Shown: one piece after another, positions 29,519 through 39,198 of the stretch | How the letters are laid out: every line of letters starts with the position of its first letter | How positions within the stretch are numbered: position 1 is the stretch's first letter | Origin: Tateyamaria omphalii | Lineage (GTDB): Bacteria > Pseudomonadota > Alphaproteobacteria > Rhodobacterales > Rhodobacteraceae | Direction of reading: 5' to 3' | Length of the DNA stretch: 39,485 nt | Assembly (NCBI RefSeq): GCF_014651375.1 | Contig: NZ_BMWT01000014.1 | Location: forward strand, 1-39,485 | Program-made: the position numbers and the translations under genes | Notes under the pieces: model-generated | What the model was told of the DNA's origin: nothing | The model's input: the letters and a program-made list of their open reading frames with translations, nothing else | The model's database searches: none

Positions 29519-30642
29519 TGAAACGGTTGCTCCTGTCGGCCGCTTTATCCGCGTATGCCGGCGCTGTGATGTCGCAGGGTGTGCCAATTTTCGACGCGCA
29601 GCAGTTCGCAAAAAAGCTGGAGATTTTTCGTCAGCTTGAACGCGACGAGGATACGCAAGTTGAAAAGGCGAACAACCGAGCGGAAATTCGCAGCTTTCAA
29701 CAGCAACAGATCGACACGCTGGATCAGATGATTTCCGCGTTTTCTTCGGTGTCTACGTTTCACACGTCTTTCGTCGGCGGTGGCGGCGACACCTATCCAG
29801 GTATTGAACAGACTTACGGTCCGCTCGCGAACCCAGCAGGCGGCGTGATGTTCGGGGATGCCCGCGAAGATATCGAAGCCCTGATTGTTCGCGGATCGCG
29901 CGACACTTACAGTCATCCCGGCGTTGCAAAAGCTGGCTTGTCGCCGTTACAATGGCGGTGCCTGATGCAAGCACTGATCTGGCAGGAAAGCCGGTTCCAG
30001 ATTGGAGCGAAGTCGCCGAAGGATGCGTTTGGTCTGACGCAGATTATTCCGGGTACAGCAAAAGGTCTTGGAATTTTCCCGGACTATTACAATGACCCCT
30101 ATCTACAGGTCGTCGGCGGTGGCCGGTATCTCGCGCAACAGCTAGACCGGTTTGACGGCAATATCATCTTCGCGCTTGGCGCGTATAATGCCGGTCCTGG
30201 CCGGATCATTGAGTACAATGGTGTTCCACCGTTCAAAGAAACGCAGCACTACGTGCAAGTGATCCCCGCGAAATACAATTCGTATTTGCAAACCATTGGT
30301 GGGGCGGAAGCGTTGGGGACGCTCGATCCGGCCGAGTACGCGGTTGCAAATGCAAGTCTGATGTCCACCGGGTCTATGGCCTATGGCGAGTACAATTTGA
30401 ACACGGCGCAGCAAGCATTGCTGCGGGTCCGTGGCTTGGTGGAGCAGGTGGGGACCTCGGCCACCGTGAAGGACTCGTATGACCTCAACACGCAAATGAA
30501 GGCGGAAATCCTGTTGATCCTCCTCGAACGGGTCAAAACGAAGGCTGCCCGCACGCAAGCTGAGGCCGCGCAAGTCGCATGGCTTCTGACGAAACAAAGG
30601 GAAGCTGTCAAAGCGCTTGATTTGACGCTCCCGGCAAACTGA
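29518..30642 (+). CDS. Lytic transglycosylase embedded in a VirB5-like framework (374 aa)
   Basis: A signal peptide (KRLLLSAALSAYAGAVMSQG) leads to GVPIFDAQQFAKKLEIFRQL and a helical stretch, the type of sequence that opens VirB5/TrbJ proteins (compare GVPTIDGRNLLQEIAQLEQL in the next gene). A lytic transglycosylase domain follows at about 120-250: HPGVAKAGLSPLQW, IWQESRFQIGA with catalytic Glu about 157, FGLTQIIPGTAKGL and FALGAYNAGPGRI. A VirB5-like helical C-terminus ends it (LNTAQQALLRVRGL, then TQAEAAQVAWLLTKQREAV). The enzyme would thus be tethered to the pilus-tip or periplasmic channel machinery. The ATG at 29512 is an alternative start. Confidence 0.82.
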   Translation: MKRLLLSAALSAYAGAVMSQGVPIFDAQQFAKKLEIFRQLERDEDTQVEKANNRAEIRSFQQQQIDTLDQMISAFSSVSTFHTSFVGGGGDTYPGIEQTYGPLANPAGGVMFGDAREDIEALIVRGSRDTYSHPGVAKAGLSPLQWRCLMQALIWQESRFQIGAKSPKDAFGLTQIIPGTAKGLGIFPDYYNDPYLQVVGGGRYLAQQLDRFDGNIIFALGAYNAGPGRIIEYNGVPPFKETQHYVQVIPAKYNSYLQTIGGAEALGTLDPAEYAVANASLMSTGSMAYGEYNLNTAQQALLRVRGLVEQVGTSATVKDSYDLNTQMKAEILLILLERVKTKAARTQAEAAQVAWLLTKQREAVKALDLTLPAN

Positions 30643-30662
30643 ACACCAGTAGGAGATCTGAC

Positions 30663-31460
30663 ATGTTCACATGGAAAAAAACGACCCGGTTACTGGCAAG
30701 TGCAATCTGCGCGGCTGCCCTATGCGGCGGTTCTGGCGCGTATGCGCAAGGTGTTCCGACAATTGATGGACGCAACCTGCTGCAAGAAATCGCGCAACTC
30801 GAACAGTTGGCTAAGGACTTTGGCATCCAGACCGAACAGCTACAGGCTTTGATTGATCAAATCCGCAAGCTCGAAGAGCAATTGGCGCAGCTTGAGGAAA
30901 TGCGGCGTCTTATCTCTGACCCGACCGAAATCATTGGTCTTGCTATGGGTCCAGAGTTCGACGGGATTTTGGAAGGTGAATTTGACCTCGATATGGTGGG
31001 TGCGATCGCGCGAGGTGCGCGCGGTGATTGGAGCGGCGTGATTGGTGGGAACGCCGAACAGGTGGTGTCCCGGATTGAAGGTGCGTTCACATCGGCTGGC
31101 ACTTCGCAGGCGGAAATCACCGCTATGTCTGAATCATCGGACCCCATCATGCGAAACAATGCAACGGGTGCTGCAAGCAATGCGGCCACTTCTGCGGCTG
31201 CGGAAGTCGCATACGAAGAAGCCAACCAGAGCCGCGAACGTGTGGTCCAGCTGGTTGACGAAATTGGCGCGCTCGACGGTCTGAAAGAGTCTGTCGATCA
31301 TAACACCCGCGTGACGGCGGAACTTGCTATCGCCATGGCCGCCATGTGGCAGCTTGAAAGCGTGCAGACGATCAACGCTGGCATGGGGGGCGTTTTGGAT
31401 GCCGCAACTGCCAGTGAAATTCAAAAGTACAACGACTTCACGTTGCCAGATTTCGAGTAA
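30663..31460 (+). CDS. virB5: VirB5/TrbJ-like pilus-associated protein (265 aa)
   Basis: Signal peptide ending GAYAQ, then GVPTIDGRNLLQEIAQLEQL and a long coiled-coil (IQTEQLQALIDQIRKLEEQL), typical of VirB5/TrbJ. The middle is Ala/Ser/Gly-rich and the C-terminus helical. VirB5 sits at the pilus tip and helps contact the recipient. GGAG lies 8 nt before the ATG. The gene upstream shares its N-terminal style, pointing to a duplication followed by insertion of a transglycosylase domain. Confidence 0.87.
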   Translation: MFTWKKTTRLLASAICAAALCGGSGAYAQGVPTIDGRNLLQEIAQLEQLAKDFGIQTEQLQALIDQIRKLEEQLAQLEEMRRLISDPTEIIGLAMGPEFDGILEGEFDLDMVGAIARGARGDWSGVIGGNAEQVVSRIEGAFTSAGTSQAEITAMSESSDPIMRNNATGAASNAATSAAAEVAYEEANQSRERVVQLVDEIGALDGLKESVDHNTRVTAELAIAMAAMWQLESVQTINAGMGGVLDAATASEIQKYNDFTLPDFE

Positions 31461-31463
31461 CCA

Positions 31464-32120
31464 ATGGCCGAAAAAAATGTGCAATCTTTGCAGGATGCCG
31501 AGGTAATATACGGCGCTCTGCGCAGGGAACGAGTCTGGCAAATGGCCTTTATGGGCATGACGTTGGCAGCCGTATGTTCCGTCGGTGCAGCGGCATTTGT
31601 TGTTGCTGGCGTGCGTCCCCCTGCGCCCGTGATCGTGCCCTTTGATCCTGCAACGGGTGTGGCTGTTCCAAATGCCGCTGTTGGTGCGATTTCCCTAGAT
31701 GAGCGACCTGCCGTGGTGCAGTCGCTGGTCTATCAATACGTGCTGGATCGGGAGACTTATAACCAGGTCGACAATGATCTGCGCATTAATCGCGCCCTTG
31801 AACGGTCAACAGGTGCCGCGCGGTCTGGTCTGGTCCGCCTGTGGGATTCTGGATCACCGGATTTCCTGCCGTCACAGTTTGGGGACAAAACAATCGTGAA
31901 CACGATTGTCACGTCCATCAACATCATCGACGACGGCCGCGTCCAGGTCCGCATGCGCAAACAGTTGATTAGTCCAGACGGCGAAACGGTTGGCAATTTC
32001 ACGGCGAATGTCGCTTTCAACTTTGACCCCGGCGAGCAACGGACGCTCGAAGCCGTGTGGCAAAATCCGCTGGCCTTTGAGGTCACAGAATATTCGATTT
32101 TTGCAGACCGGGGGACCTGA
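31464..32120 (+). CDS. virB8: VirB8-like assembly factor (218 aa)
   Basis: A short cytoplasmic N-terminus, one membrane helix at about residues 27-50 (AFMGMTLAAVCSVGAAAFVV), then the periplasmic VirB8 domain with VVQSLVYQYVLDRETYN and the later FNFDPGEQRTLEAVWQNPLAFEV pattern. VirB8 is the bridge between inner membrane and core complexes. It starts 3 bp after virB5 and overlaps virB9 by one base (TGATG). Confidence 0.9.
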   Translation: MAEKNVQSLQDAEVIYGALRRERVWQMAFMGMTLAAVCSVGAAAFVVAGVRPPAPVIVPFDPATGVAVPNAAVGAISLDERPAVVQSLVYQYVLDRETYNQVDNDLRINRALERSTGAARSGLVRLWDSGSPDFLPSQFGDKTIVNTIVTSINIIDDGRVQVRMRKQLISPDGETVGNFTANVAFNFDPGEQRTLEAVWQNPLAFEVTEYSIFADRGT

Positions 32121-32800
32121 TGAAACAACTCCTTAAATCCATTGCCCTGTGCGCTTTGATGGCAAGCCCTGCGCTTGCCGAAAAAGTCCCGCCGGGTAGT
32201 CGGCTGGACGCCCGCGTGCGTGTAACACCTTACGTTGATGGCGAGGTATTTGTACTTCGCACAGGTCTGACCCGCGCAACGACTGTCGAATTTGAACGCG
32301 GCGAACGTATCGTGTCGATTGTGGCCGGTGACACGGAAGGATTCAATTTCGAGTCTGTTCCGGGGGACAGAGTGTTCGCTGTGAAGCCTACGGCACGTTC
32401 TGTGCGGTCGAACGTGACTGTCTACACCAACCGGCGCAGCTACTATTTCTCCATCCGCGAAGGCGCAAACCCGTTTTACGTGCTGCGTTTCGCATATCAA
32501 GAGCGCGCAGCGCGGCAAGCTGGCGGCACTGTCAATCGACAGGTCAACAACAGGGCGTATGGCGTAAATGAGCGCAATGATATCACGCCGACGCGGATCT
32601 GGGACGACGGCGCGTTCACGTATTTCCAGTTCGCGAAAAACGCGCCCGTGCCAGCGGTGTTCCGCGTCACAGGCAACCGCGAGCGGAGCGTCAATTCCTC
32701 AGCATTGGAAAACAGGATCGTTCGGGTGAGTGGCACCAGTCAGCAATGGGCTTTGCGTCTCGGTGATACCGAAGTGTGCATCGTGGAGATTATCCAATGA
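32120..32800 (+). CDS. virB9: VirB9-like core protein (226 aa)
   Basis: A signal peptide (ending SPALA) and then the VirB9 pattern: VTPYVDGEVFVLRTGLTRAT, TVEFERGERIVSIVAGDT, SNVTVYTNRRSYYFSIRE, and a C-terminal DGAFTYFQFAKNAPVPAVFR segment. VirB9 forms the outer layer of the core with VirB7 and VirB10. It overlaps virB10 by 4 bp (ATGA). Confidence 0.92.
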   Translation: MKQLLKSIALCALMASPALAEKVPPGSRLDARVRVTPYVDGEVFVLRTGLTRATTVEFERGERIVSIVAGDTEGFNFESVPGDRVFAVKPTARSVRSNVTVYTNRRSYYFSIREGANPFYVLRFAYQERAARQAGGTVNRQVNNRAYGVNERNDITPTRIWDDGAFTYFQFAKNAPVPAVFRVTGNRERSVNSSALENRIVRVSGTSQQWALRLGDTEVCIVEIIQ

Positions 32801-34359
32801 GTGATATTGATAACCTTAAATCGCGTTTGAGTGCCATTGAAGGTGCGACGGATGCTGCGGCTAAAGGTGGCGGCGGTGGGACCTTCCTAAAGGTCACGGC
32901 GTTCCTCGCGCTTTTGAGTATCATGGGATTTGGCGGATTTTTCGTCGTCAACGAACTGAATAAAGACAATGTGTCAGTCCCGATTCCTACGAATGAGGCT
33001 AGTCAGTTCCCTGATGATCGCAATGCAGGCGACACCCTGGCCCTACCAGAACAGCCCGCGCCAGTGGTTATTGAACGCCCTGTGCCAACCGTTGTTCCTG
33101 ACAGTGCCGCGCTTGCCCGTCTCGAAGAACTGGAACAAGAACTAGCGCGCGCCCGCGAGGCGATTGAACTCTCCACGACCGCGACAGAGGCAGAACGCCA
33201 ATTGCGCCTTCAGCTTGAGCGGGAACGTGCAGAACGTGATGAGCAAATCAGATCACTGACAAGTGCAGCCCGAAGTGACCAGGAGCGGACCGCGACGGCC
33301 ATTGAAGGGCTTGAGCGACAGATTGCTAACTTGTCCAGGGCGCTGGAAGCTGCCGAGCGGTCAGCTGAGTCTACTCAAATGGAACTTGAGATGGGCGCGC
33401 AGGAGCGTGAGAGTGCATTGCGCTCCCAATTGGCCGACTTAGAACAACGCTCGTTGGAAGAGCGCGCACGTCTTGAAAGGGAGTTTGAAGAACGGCAGCA
33501 ACGGATCGCAGACCTGCATCAGCAGGAGCTTGATGCCGCGCGCCTTGTCGATCCGCTGGAACAACAGCGCTTGGCTCAGGAGGCTGAAAGGCTCCGTTTG
33601 GAAGAGGAACGCCGCGCGCGTGTTGAAGAACTGCGAGCACAAGCTGAGGCTGACCGCGATGCACGTATAAATTCGGGCCTTGTTGCGTTGAGCAACACCG
33701 GCACCGAAGAGGCCGGGTCTGGCGCTGAAAGAACACTATCGGACAATGCCGCATTTGTTCGGTCTGCGATTGAAAGAGTGCCATTGGCGACTGCTGATGT
33801 GTTTGCTGATCCGTCTTCGACGGTTGTCCAGGGTACAATTATCCAAGCGGCATTGGAGGTGGCAATTGATAGCTCGTTGCCCGGAAATTTGCGCGCCATT
33901 GTTTCCGAGGACGTATTCAGCATGGACGGCTCGCGGGTATTGGTCCCGGCTGGCTCCAAGGTCTTTGGGGAGTACAGCGATGGCATCATTACGGGTCAAC
34001 GCCGCATTTTGATCCGGTGGACCCGGATTGTTACGCCGTTCAATCAATCTGTGAATATTTCGTCTTTTGGTGCTGATCGTCTTGGACGGAGTGGCACGGG
34101 TGGTGCCGTAGATACACGGTTTGGCGCGCGTTTCGGGCAGGCCGCATTGATTTCGATTATCGGTGCCGCGCCGGAGATTATCGCCAACAATGCGACAGAT
34201 AATGATAACGTGCAGGACACAGTTGAAGACATTGGCGACGGGTTCGAGAGCGCGACGGACAACGCTTTGAACAGTGTGCTTTCGATCCAGCCGGTGATTT
34301 TCGTCAAGCAAGGCGCGCAAGTCTCTATCATCGTTGACCGTGATTTGGAGTTCAGCTGA
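32797..34359 (+). CDS. virB10: VirB10-like core protein with long coiled coil (520 aa)
   Basis: A membrane helix at about residues 28-48 (LKVTAFLALLSIMGFGGFFV) is followed by a long charged coiled coil (about residues 95-295, rich in Glu, Arg, Gln, Leu) in place of the usual proline-rich linker. The C-terminal domain (LRAIVSEDVFSMDGSRVLVP, GSKVFGEYSDG, RRILIRWTRIVTPFN) forms the outer-membrane channel. VirB10 spans the envelope and senses energy from the ATPases. It is longer than the typical 380-450 residues because of the coiled coil. The ATG at 32797 overlaps virB9; TGATG joins it to virB11. Confidence 0.93.
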   Translation: MSDIDNLKSRLSAIEGATDAAAKGGGGGTFLKVTAFLALLSIMGFGGFFVVNELNKDNVSVPIPTNEASQFPDDRNAGDTLALPEQPAPVVIERPVPTVVPDSAALARLEELEQELARAREAIELSTTATEAERQLRLQLERERAERDEQIRSLTSAARSDQERTATAIEGLERQIANLSRALEAAERSAESTQMELEMGAQERESALRSQLADLEQRSLEERARLEREFEERQQRIADLHQQELDAARLVDPLEQQRLAQEAERLRLEEERRARVEELRAQAEADRDARINSGLVALSNTGTEEAGSGAERTLSDNAAFVRSAIERVPLATADVFADPSSTVVQGTIIQAALEVAIDSSLPGNLRAIVSEDVFSMDGSRVLVPAGSKVFGEYSDGIITGQRRILIRWTRIVTPFNQSVNISSFGADRLGRSGTGGAVDTRFGARFGQAALISIIGAAPEIIANNATDNDNVQDTVEDIGDGFESATDNALNSVLSIQPVIFVKQGAQVSIIVDRDLEFS

Positions 34360-35360
34360 TGCCGGATGGCGATTTCGACAAGGGACCCTCTTACGTCGAT
34401 GGCGCTTTTGAAAAATTGCGCACAATCCTGAATGATCGGATTGTTGAAGTCGCAATCAATCCAGATGGAACCATCTGGATGGAGAACCAAGGCGACGCGT
34501 ACATGACGAAGACCGATTTGGTGCTAGACAAAACAGTTGTTGAGCAGATGTGCAGTCAAATGTCTTCTGGTGGCGCTGTACGGATGTCGCAGCAGCATCC
34601 ACTTGGTTCTTCTTCGATTAACTACAAGGATTGGCTGGTACGGGCGCAAATTATCCAGGCTCCTGCTGTTCGTAGAGGTCATTCGCTGTCGTTGCGTTTT
34701 TTCAAACCGAAGACGCAATTGTTTGAACCGGCATACCTTGATGGCACACCGAAAAGTGCAAGCGCCGCGCGTCGCGAGTTGAATGAGCAAGTGGCAGATT
34801 TGGCCACGTCGGATCTTCTGGCCGCGTTGAAACTATGTGTCGCTGAAAAATTGAACGTGGTGGTATCTGGCGGCACCAACACAGGCAAAACGACGGTCGC
34901 ACGTTGGTTGATTTCGAATGTCGATGACAAGGAACGGATTATCACCATCGAAGACACGCCGGATTTGATGCCACAGCAGCCCAATAAGGTAATGCTGGTA
35001 TCAGATCGCGAAAGTGACGTGCGGGGCCCTGATAAACTATTGCAGGCCACGCTTCGAATGCGCCCTGACCGGATCATTCTTTCGGAAGTCACCGGCGCAG
35101 ACGCCTACACGTTCCTGAAAGCCATCAATACGGGCCATGGTGGTTCGATCACAACTGTCCACGCTGAAACAGCAGAATTGGCAATTGAGCGCTTAGCGCA
35201 AACTGCATTGGAGTCGGGTGTCAACATGATGTACCTCGACATGATAAGCTACGTGCAACGCTCCATAGACATCATCGTTCAAGTTGGAAAACGGGACGGA
35301 AAAAGGGGTGTCATGGAGGTTTATCTTCCGGAGAATTTTGACCCGACTGATCGGGAATAG
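34359..35360 (+). CDS. virB11: VirB11-like hexameric ATPase (333 aa)
   Basis: Traffic ATPase. An N-terminal domain precedes the RecA-like core with Walker A GGTNTGKT at residues 171-178, an Asp box IITIEDTPDL, ATLRMRPDRIILSEVTGADA (Walker B region) and the His box INTGHGGSITTVHAET. It energises pilus assembly and DNA transfer in alternation with VirB4 and VirD4. It starts in overlap with virB10. Confidence 0.95.
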   Translation: MPDGDFDKGPSYVDGAFEKLRTILNDRIVEVAINPDGTIWMENQGDAYMTKTDLVLDKTVVEQMCSQMSSGGAVRMSQQHPLGSSSINYKDWLVRAQIIQAPAVRRGHSLSLRFFKPKTQLFEPAYLDGTPKSASAARRELNEQVADLATSDLLAALKLCVAEKLNVVVSGGTNTGKTTVARWLISNVDDKERIITIEDTPDLMPQQPNKVMLVSDRESDVRGPDKLLQATLRMRPDRIILSEVTGADAYTFLKAINTGHGGSITTVHAETAELAIERLAQTALESGVNMMYLDMISYVQRSIDIIVQVGKRDGKRGVMEVYLPENFDPTDRE

Positions 35361-35369
35361 GAGGTCACT

Positions 35370-35834
35370 ATGCTGTCGACTGCTTTGAAAACGCTTGGGG
35401 TACTGGTGCTGTTCGTTGTGCTTCTGACGGGTAATGTCTTCGCGCAAGGCAACGATGTAGATCCGGATGTTCGGAAGCGCGCAACGGATTTCACGCAAGA
35501 AGGAGCAGAGTGTCAGGCCGAGCGAGTTAAACCGGACTGGTTTAATGAAGGCGCCGATACCTTTCGCACCAAGTGGAAAGTCACGCTTCGAGAGGACTAT
35601 TACCGTGTGATCCGACGCGAACACGCTTTGGAAACGGGTGAGTGCGATTGTGCTGCTCGATATCCAGATCCGACACCTTGGAAAGCAGAATTTGACGAGC
35701 TGATTGCCCTTCATACCAATCCGCAAGGTTTGAAAGTTTTTCCTGAGTTCGATCCCAACAATCGGCTGACACACAGATTAAGCAAAATCTCAACCAACCT
35801 GAATTTTCAGCTGGTCGAACAGTGTTTCAAATAG
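35370..35834 (+). CDS. Exported hypothetical protein (154 aa)
   Basis: A signal peptide (LGVLVLFVVLLTGNVFAQG) precedes a small periplasmic domain with four cysteines (GAECQAE, GECDCAA, EQCFK). GGAGG lies 6 nt before the ATG. It sits between virB11 and virB6 in the same operon, so it is probably a transfer-system component, but I recognise no family. Confidence 0.75.
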   Translation: MLSTALKTLGVLVLFVVLLTGNVFAQGNDVDPDVRKRATDFTQEGAECQAERVKPDWFNEGADTFRTKWKVTLREDYYRVIRREHALETGECDCAARYPDPTPWKAEFDELIALHTNPQGLKVFPEFDPNNRLTHRLSKISTNLNFQLVEQCFK

Positions 35835-35843
35835 GGGACAGGC

Positions 35844-36857
35844 ATGGGCTTTATTGAGTTTCACTACACGCAACTGGTTTCGTTCTTTCAAAGTGTCCAG
35901 GAGACGCAATTTGGTGCGGTCGCTGCATCGGCAGCGGTAACTGGACAGCTGTTGGCAACCTTGGTCGTGATCGTAACACTTGTTGTGGCTGCAAGCGGTC
36001 GCGGTTCTTTTTCTTGGGGCGACGCAATTAAGCTGGTGTTTGTCGTGGCACTCGTTGCTCTGTTCATGCAGAACTGGGCCGATTTTAATGTTCTTGTCAC
36101 CGCATTGGTGTCATTTTTCGATAGCTTGAGGGACAGCTTCTTCGCTGGCGCAGGCGTTGGAGGGGAGGGGTCGTTCCTTGGTGAACTAGACAATGTGTTA
36201 GAAAGAGCCCTTGAATCAGCGACGACTGCCGCTGGACGACTTGATATTTGGGGTGCTGTGCAAAACGCTTTTGTGTTGTTCGCATTTGGTACTCTGTCTG
36301 CCGTCGCTTTGCTTGGCATGATTTTCTCATATGCCCTTTTGACCATCGCCATCAGCTTTGGTCCCGTCGCGATAATGTGCGTCTTGAGTGACAAGACGCG
36401 GAACTATTTCGAAAAATGGATGGATTTCATGGTTACGGCCCTGATCTTCCCGGTGATTATTGCTGCGATCCTGGGAACGGTCATTGTGATGATGGGGTCT
36501 GCGTTCTCCATTGGAACAGATGAACCGACTGCCGGTATTTTCTTCCCGGTGGTGGCGTCTGTGCTGACGGGCATCATTCTCATCATAACAACGCCGTTTG
36601 TCGTTACGGCACTCACCGGAAATTTGTCTTTGGGCAGTCTCGCGGCGCGAGGTGCGGCGATCGTTACTGCCGGAGCGTCACGTGCATTCGGGGGGACTGT
36701 CGCAGGGCTTAGCGGTGCAGCACGAGACACCTCTGCGTACATTCAGAACCAGCGACAGTTTGGCAATGAGCCATACGCAAATGCTAATCGGGCGCATGCG
36801 TTGCATCGGCAAATGGAGCGGCAAGCCCGATTAAACCGTCCTCGTACTGGCACATAA
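35844..36857 (+). CDS. virB6: VirB6/TrbL-like polytopic channel protein (337 aa)
   Basis: About six membrane segments (for example ATLVVIVTLVVAAS, LVFVVALVALFMQNWADFNV, AVALLGMIFSYALLTIAISF, ALIFPVIIAAILGTVIVMMG, SVLTGIILIITTPFVVTAL) and a VirB6-like FGPVAIMCVLSDKTRNYFEK loop. A polar, Arg-rich C-terminus follows. VirB6 belongs to the inner-membrane translocation channel. It is placed after virB11 rather than between virB5 and virB8. GGGGA precedes the ATG. Confidence 0.9.
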   Translation: MGFIEFHYTQLVSFFQSVQETQFGAVAASAAVTGQLLATLVVIVTLVVAASGRGSFSWGDAIKLVFVVALVALFMQNWADFNVLVTALVSFFDSLRDSFFAGAGVGGEGSFLGELDNVLERALESATTAAGRLDIWGAVQNAFVLFAFGTLSAVALLGMIFSYALLTIAISFGPVAIMCVLSDKTRNYFEKWMDFMVTALIFPVIIAAILGTVIVMMGSAFSIGTDEPTAGIFFPVVASVLTGIILIITTPFVVTALTGNLSLGSLAARGAAIVTAGASRAFGGTVAGLSGAARDTSAYIQNQRQFGNEPYANANRAHALHRQMERQARLNRPRTGT

Positions 36858-36867
36858 GGAGATCCAC

Positions 36868-38943
36868 ATGCCACGTCAGATCAAAGCTGGCCTATTCCTC
36901 GGTTTTTTTGGACTGCTGGTCGGGTACGTGCTGGTCGTGGAGTTTGTGAATGCTCAGCTGTTCACAAGCTACGACTTCTTCACCCTGGCATTCGATTGGG
37001 AACGCATCATGCGGCTCAATTGGGATGTGTTTCTGCAAGCCGTGGCAATCATGTTTGCCTGTTTCGGTGTGGCGGCGTCCTTTGGTGCACATTCTGCAAC
37101 ACAAGCACTGACGCGCGTGGGAAAAACGAATTGGCAGTCCAGCTGGTCGTTGCGGTGGAATGGATTGCTGGGCACGCCTGGCGAGGGTTTTGTGGTTGCA
37201 AAGACGACGCGACCGTTTTGGCCAGGACAATATCTGATCTACGAAGAAAAGCCGCATTGCGTCGTCATTGCACCCTCTGGGGAAGGTAAGGGCGTGGGCT
37301 TCGTCTATCCTAACCTTTTCACGTTCAAGGGCTCGACCGTGACTCTCGATATCAAGGGCGAAAACTATGACACCACGGCACGGTGGCGCCACAAGATGGG
37401 TAGCAAGGTCTTCCTCTTTGCGCCGGTTGAGTTTGAAGAACTGTCGCACCGATACAATCCCTTGGATCGCGTCGGCAAGTTGACCAACCCTGCAGAACGG
37501 CAGCTCGAACTGGAGCAAGTTTCAACGTTGTTTCTGCAGGGCGAGCGGAACCTGGAAACTTGGATCGAGGGCGCGCGTGAAATGTTTGTCGCGGCGGGTG
37601 GCATCGCCTATCAGCGGGGTCGCTTTACGCTCGGTGGCATCTACGATGTCTGTGTGAGCGCGCAAAGTACCCTTAAAGATCATTTTGGGAAACTGCGCGA
37701 CGAAGCGCATGACCCGGATCTGCAAAGAGAATTGAACAAACTGGCGGTCTTGGATGAAAAAACGCTGTCCGGTTATCTGTCTGTGATGATGACGGCAGGG
37801 TTCAAGCAGTGGAAAAACCCTCACATCCGCAAAATGACAGATGTCAGTGACTTTTCATTCGACAACATCCGCCGTGATAAGATGTCGGTCTATTTCAAAG
37901 TTTCGGAGCCGAAGTTGAAGGTTATCGCGCCTCTGGTCAGGCTATTTTTCAACGAACTTGTTGCGACGATGCAAAATCGCATGCCTGCTAAGGATGAGCC
38001 GCACAAGGTGATGATTATCCTCGATGAGTTTCAGGCACTAGGGCGCATGGACACGGTTGCCGATGCCATGGCAACGATCCGTGGCTTTGGCGGCCGTATC
38101 GCGATCATCACGCAAACCATCCCGCAACTTGATGATGTGTACGATGAAAATCGCCGTCTGGTTATCCAAGGCAACGCCGGTTTGAAACTGTACATGACGC
38201 CAAGCGATGAGCGGACCATCGAGGACGTTTCGAGTGCTTGTGGCATGACCACTCGTAAGGTTGTTTCGGTATCTCAACGCCAGGGCATTGGAGAAAAAAA
38301 GACGTTTTCGGAACGTACCGAAGAAGTACCTCTTTTGACCAAAGACGATGCCCGACAAATGAAGGGTGATCGCGCCGTTGTTGTTGTGAACGGTATGCCG
38401 CCGATCAAAGCGTTCCGCATTCGCCACTTCAAGGACCGCATGTTCAAAAGGTTCGTTAGCAAGTCAAAAGGGTTGTCCTGGGACGAGCTGACGAACGACT
38501 TGGTCAAACAACGGGTGATCGAAGGCACGACCAACCTTGCGCCGAGGTCGCCGGCACCGGCCATTACTTCAACACCACAGCCTGCAAATGCACTGGAACC
38601 GGTACCCACCGTTGATGCTCAAACCATGTTAGAAAACGCGTTGCCCACAACGGAGCAATATGAGAGCCTGCGCGGCCTCATAGAAAAACTGTTTGCTCTT
38701 ATGCACCGCGCCGAAAGTCTGCCGGAACAAAAAGCGGAATTGACAAAGCAAACCGAAATCGACGCTGGCGACGCCCAAGCAGCGCCGATTGATACAAATA
38801 GTCCTGAAGAAATTGGCAGGTCTCCGGACGATGAAGCCGCCGCTTTAGCCTCAATGGATAATGCAGTGCCAAAGCGTCGTTCCAGGACTGCTTTCCGCCG
38901 CGACACTCAGCTGGACGTCGAGATCAAGGGCAAACCGGCCTGA
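36868..38943 (+). CDS. virD4: VirD4-like coupling protein (691 aa)
   Basis: Type IV coupling protein that brings the relaxase-DNA complex to the channel. Two N-terminal membrane helices (about residues 8-28 and 52-72) precede the ATPase domain, with Walker A APSGEGKG at about 135-142 and Walker B VMIILDEFQALGRMD near residue 385, then FGGRIAIITQTIPQLDDVY. A Pro-rich and acidic tail from about 550 would contact substrates. AAGGAG lies 6 nt before the ATG. Its location next to virB6, with the relaxase genes on the far side of oriT, shows one self-transfer system. Confidence 0.95.
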   Translation: MPRQIKAGLFLGFFGLLVGYVLVVEFVNAQLFTSYDFFTLAFDWERIMRLNWDVFLQAVAIMFACFGVAASFGAHSATQALTRVGKTNWQSSWSLRWNGLLGTPGEGFVVAKTTRPFWPGQYLIYEEKPHCVVIAPSGEGKGVGFVYPNLFTFKGSTVTLDIKGENYDTTARWRHKMGSKVFLFAPVEFEELSHRYNPLDRVGKLTNPAERQLELEQVSTLFLQGERNLETWIEGAREMFVAAGGIAYQRGRFTLGGIYDVCVSAQSTLKDHFGKLRDEAHDPDLQRELNKLAVLDEKTLSGYLSVMMTAGFKQWKNPHIRKMTDVSDFSFDNIRRDKMSVYFKVSEPKLKVIAPLVRLFFNELVATMQNRMPAKDEPHKVMIILDEFQALGRMDTVADAMATIRGFGGRIAIITQTIPQLDDVYDENRRLVIQGNAGLKLYMTPSDERTIEDVSSACGMTTRKVVSVSQRQGIGEKKTFSERTEEVPLLTKDDARQMKGDRAVVVVNGMPPIKAFRIRHFKDRMFKRFVSKSKGLSWDELTNDLVKQRVIEGTTNLAPRSPAPAITSTPQPANALEPVPTVDAQTMLENALPTTEQYESLRGLIEKLFALMHRAESLPEQKAELTKQTEIDAGDAQAAPIDTNSPEEIGRSPDDEAAALASMDNAVPKRRSRTAFRRDTQLDVEIKGKPA

Positions 38944-38988
38944 CTGCGTGATCCATAGACAATTTCAACAACAAGAAGGGAGGCTGGA

Positions 38989-39171
38989 ATGGCCACTGAA
39001 ACCATGAAACTTCGTGTGAAGACGGGCGAAAAGGACGGCAAGAATTTCTGGGATGATTGTGGTGTCTTGTTCGTCAACAAAAACGACGATGGGGCGGTCA
39101 CTTCGGTGACTGTCCGCCACAACATGTTTCCGAATGTGGAAATGGTGGCGTTCCCACCTAAAAGCGATTGA
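38989..39171 (+). CDS. Small protein at the end of the T4SS operon (60 aa)
   Basis: Starts MATETMKLRVKTGEKDGKNF behind AAGGGAGG, a strong ribosome site; the product looks like a compact beta-sheet protein (VLFVNKNDDGAVTSVTVRHN). No family recognised. It is the last gene before the strong terminator at 39199-39246, 45 bp after virD4. Confidence 0.7.
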   Translation: MATETMKLRVKTGEKDGKNFWDDCGVLFVNKNDDGAVTSVTVRHNMFPNVEMVAFPPKSD

Positions 39172-39198
39172 CCGGGGGCATACTCCTCCTCGGTTGAT

